Shown here one piece after another: positions 4,774 to 5,300 of a stretch of DNA of 5,300 nt. The DNA comes from an uncultured Lachnospiraceae bacterium. GTDB lineage: Bacteria > Bacillota > Clostridia > Lachnospirales > Lachnospiraceae. Both the position numbers and the translations under genes were made by a program. Location: positions 1-5,300 of the forward strand of contig CAJUOE010000214.1 in assembly GCA_910587895.1 (NCBI GenBank). Reading direction: 5' to 3'. The notes beneath the pieces are model-generated. The model ran no database searches and was not told the origin of the DNA. It was given only the letters and a program-made list of their open reading frames with translations. Each line of letters starts with the position of its first letter. The first letter of the stretch is position 1.

Positions 4774-5300
4774 GTGGCGATTTACCATTGCAGTATAAAG
4801 ATAATCAGCCGGGGGAAAGGGAAGTCAGCGGTTGCGGCTTCTGCTTATAGGAGCGGTGAAACCCTCACCAATGATTATGACGGAATTACCCATGACTTCA
4901 CGAGGAAAAGGGGGATTGTCCATACAGAAATCCTTTTGCCATCCCATGCCCCGCCGGATTTTTCAGACCGTTCCGTTTTATGGAACAGCGTGGAGAAAAC
5001 CGAGAAAGCGAGGAACTCACAGCTTGCAAGGGAGGTAGAGGTTGCACTCCCGGTAGAACTGGACAGGGAACAGCAGATACAGCTTGTAAGGGATTATGTG
5101 ACAGAGAATTTTGTGTCGGCTGGCATGTGCGCCGATATTGCCATCCATGATAAGGAGGATGGAAACCCACACGCACATATCATGCTTACCATGCGTCCGC
5201 TTGCAGAATCCGGCGAGTGGGGAGCAAAATCCCGGAAAGAATATATCTTAGATAAAGACGGCCAGCGTGTGAAGCTGAAAAATGGGACATTCAAAACCCG
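4774..5300 (+). CDS. MobA/MobL-family (MobQ-type) relaxase, N-terminal part
   Basis: This relaxase would nick the adjacent oriT, stay covalently bound to the 5' end of the single strand, and lead it into a recipient cell. 175 codons are visible before the window edge; full proteins are much longer. MAIYHCSIKIISRGKGKSAV (1-20) is the typical family opening. In AASAYRSGE (21-29) Tyr25 is the likely catalytic tyrosine. IHDKEDGNPHAHIM (124-137) is the metal-binding motif with His125, His133 and His135. All visible key residues are present. The start is GTG 4774, with AGGAGG (4760-4765) and an 8-base spacer; no ATG start with this support exists nearby. It follows the oriT and the DUF3847-type gene, the usual order in Firmicute mobilizable elements. 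It differs from the relaxase type expected of a Tn1549-like host ICE, supporting a separate element. Confidence 0.93.
   Translation, partial: MAIYHCSIKIISRGKGKSAVAASAYRSGETLTNDYDGITHDFTRKRGIVHTEILLPSHAPPDFSDRSVLWNSVEKTEKARNSQLAREVEVALPVELDREQQIQLVRDYVTENFVSAGMCADIAIHDKEDGNPHAHIMLTMRPLAESGEWGAKSRKEYILDKDGQRVKLKNGTFKT

Noticed and set aside
4566..4798. Two overlapping forward open frames (4566-4769 and 4601-4798) rich in Cys, Arg, Pro and Gly across the hairpin region
   Set aside because: They lie in the oriT region, their composition follows the inverted repeats, they have no ribosome binding site, and the second runs into the relaxase gene in another frame. Such frames are probably spurious even if they recur in relatives.
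4832..5176. Frames on both strands inside the relaxase gene (4832-5038 plus, 4898-5176 minus)
   Set aside because: They are shadows of the relaxase, which carries clear catalytic and metal-binding motifs in its own frame from GTG 4774.
1..5300. CRISPR array, tRNA or rRNA genes, insertion-sequence transposase
   Set aside because: No regularly spaced direct repeats, no tRNA-like cloverleaf or rRNA segments, and no transposase motifs were seen.

Overview
The window looks like DNA from a gut-type Firmicute, probably of the Lachnospiraceae/Clostridia kind. The evidence is the Tn1549-like VirD4 coupling-protein fragment, a large serine recombinase with a DUF4368-type tail, and a MobA/MobL relaxase preceded by a DUF3847-type protein. 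AGGAGG-type ribosome binding sites and moderate GC content also fit. The taxon is inferred from these families, not read directly.

The layout suggests a mobilizable element nested in a conjugative element. From 1 to about 462 lies the N-terminal part of a VirD4/TcpA-type coupling ATPase. It is open at the left edge of the window and breaks off just after the Walker A region, in the middle of a conserved stretch, next to a GA dinucleotide. From about 463 rightward the DNA reads as a second element. It starts with a large serine recombinase (522-2213), followed by an overlapping small gene whose C-terminal half resembles the transposon-transfer assisting family (2185-2787). A two-way terminator (2797-2826) closes this unit.

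Next comes a control region. A leftward XRE repressor (2838-3104) faces a rightward run of three unrecognised small genes (3237-3491, 3564-3908, 3883-4200). Between them is a promoter with a 17-base spacer, flanked by two matching GGAATGA-type palindromes that look like repressor operators. The small genes end at an intrinsic terminator (4224-4253).

The right side is the mobilization block. It has a DUF3847-type small protein (4286-4558), a roughly 215-base non-coding region full of hairpins, and a MobA/MobL (MobQ-type) relaxase that starts at GTG 4774 and leaves the window. On the minus strand the non-coding region carries an RSF1010/pIP501-like nick core, ATAAGTGCG/CCCTTG, directly next to an inverted repeat. 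This is a well-supported oriT.

The working model is that the recombinase excises and integrates the element, the relaxase nicks the oriT, and the conjugation machinery is supplied in trans. The element may have disrupted the coupling-protein gene of the very conjugative element that could move it. The right end of the element is not in the window, so its full size and cargo are unknown.
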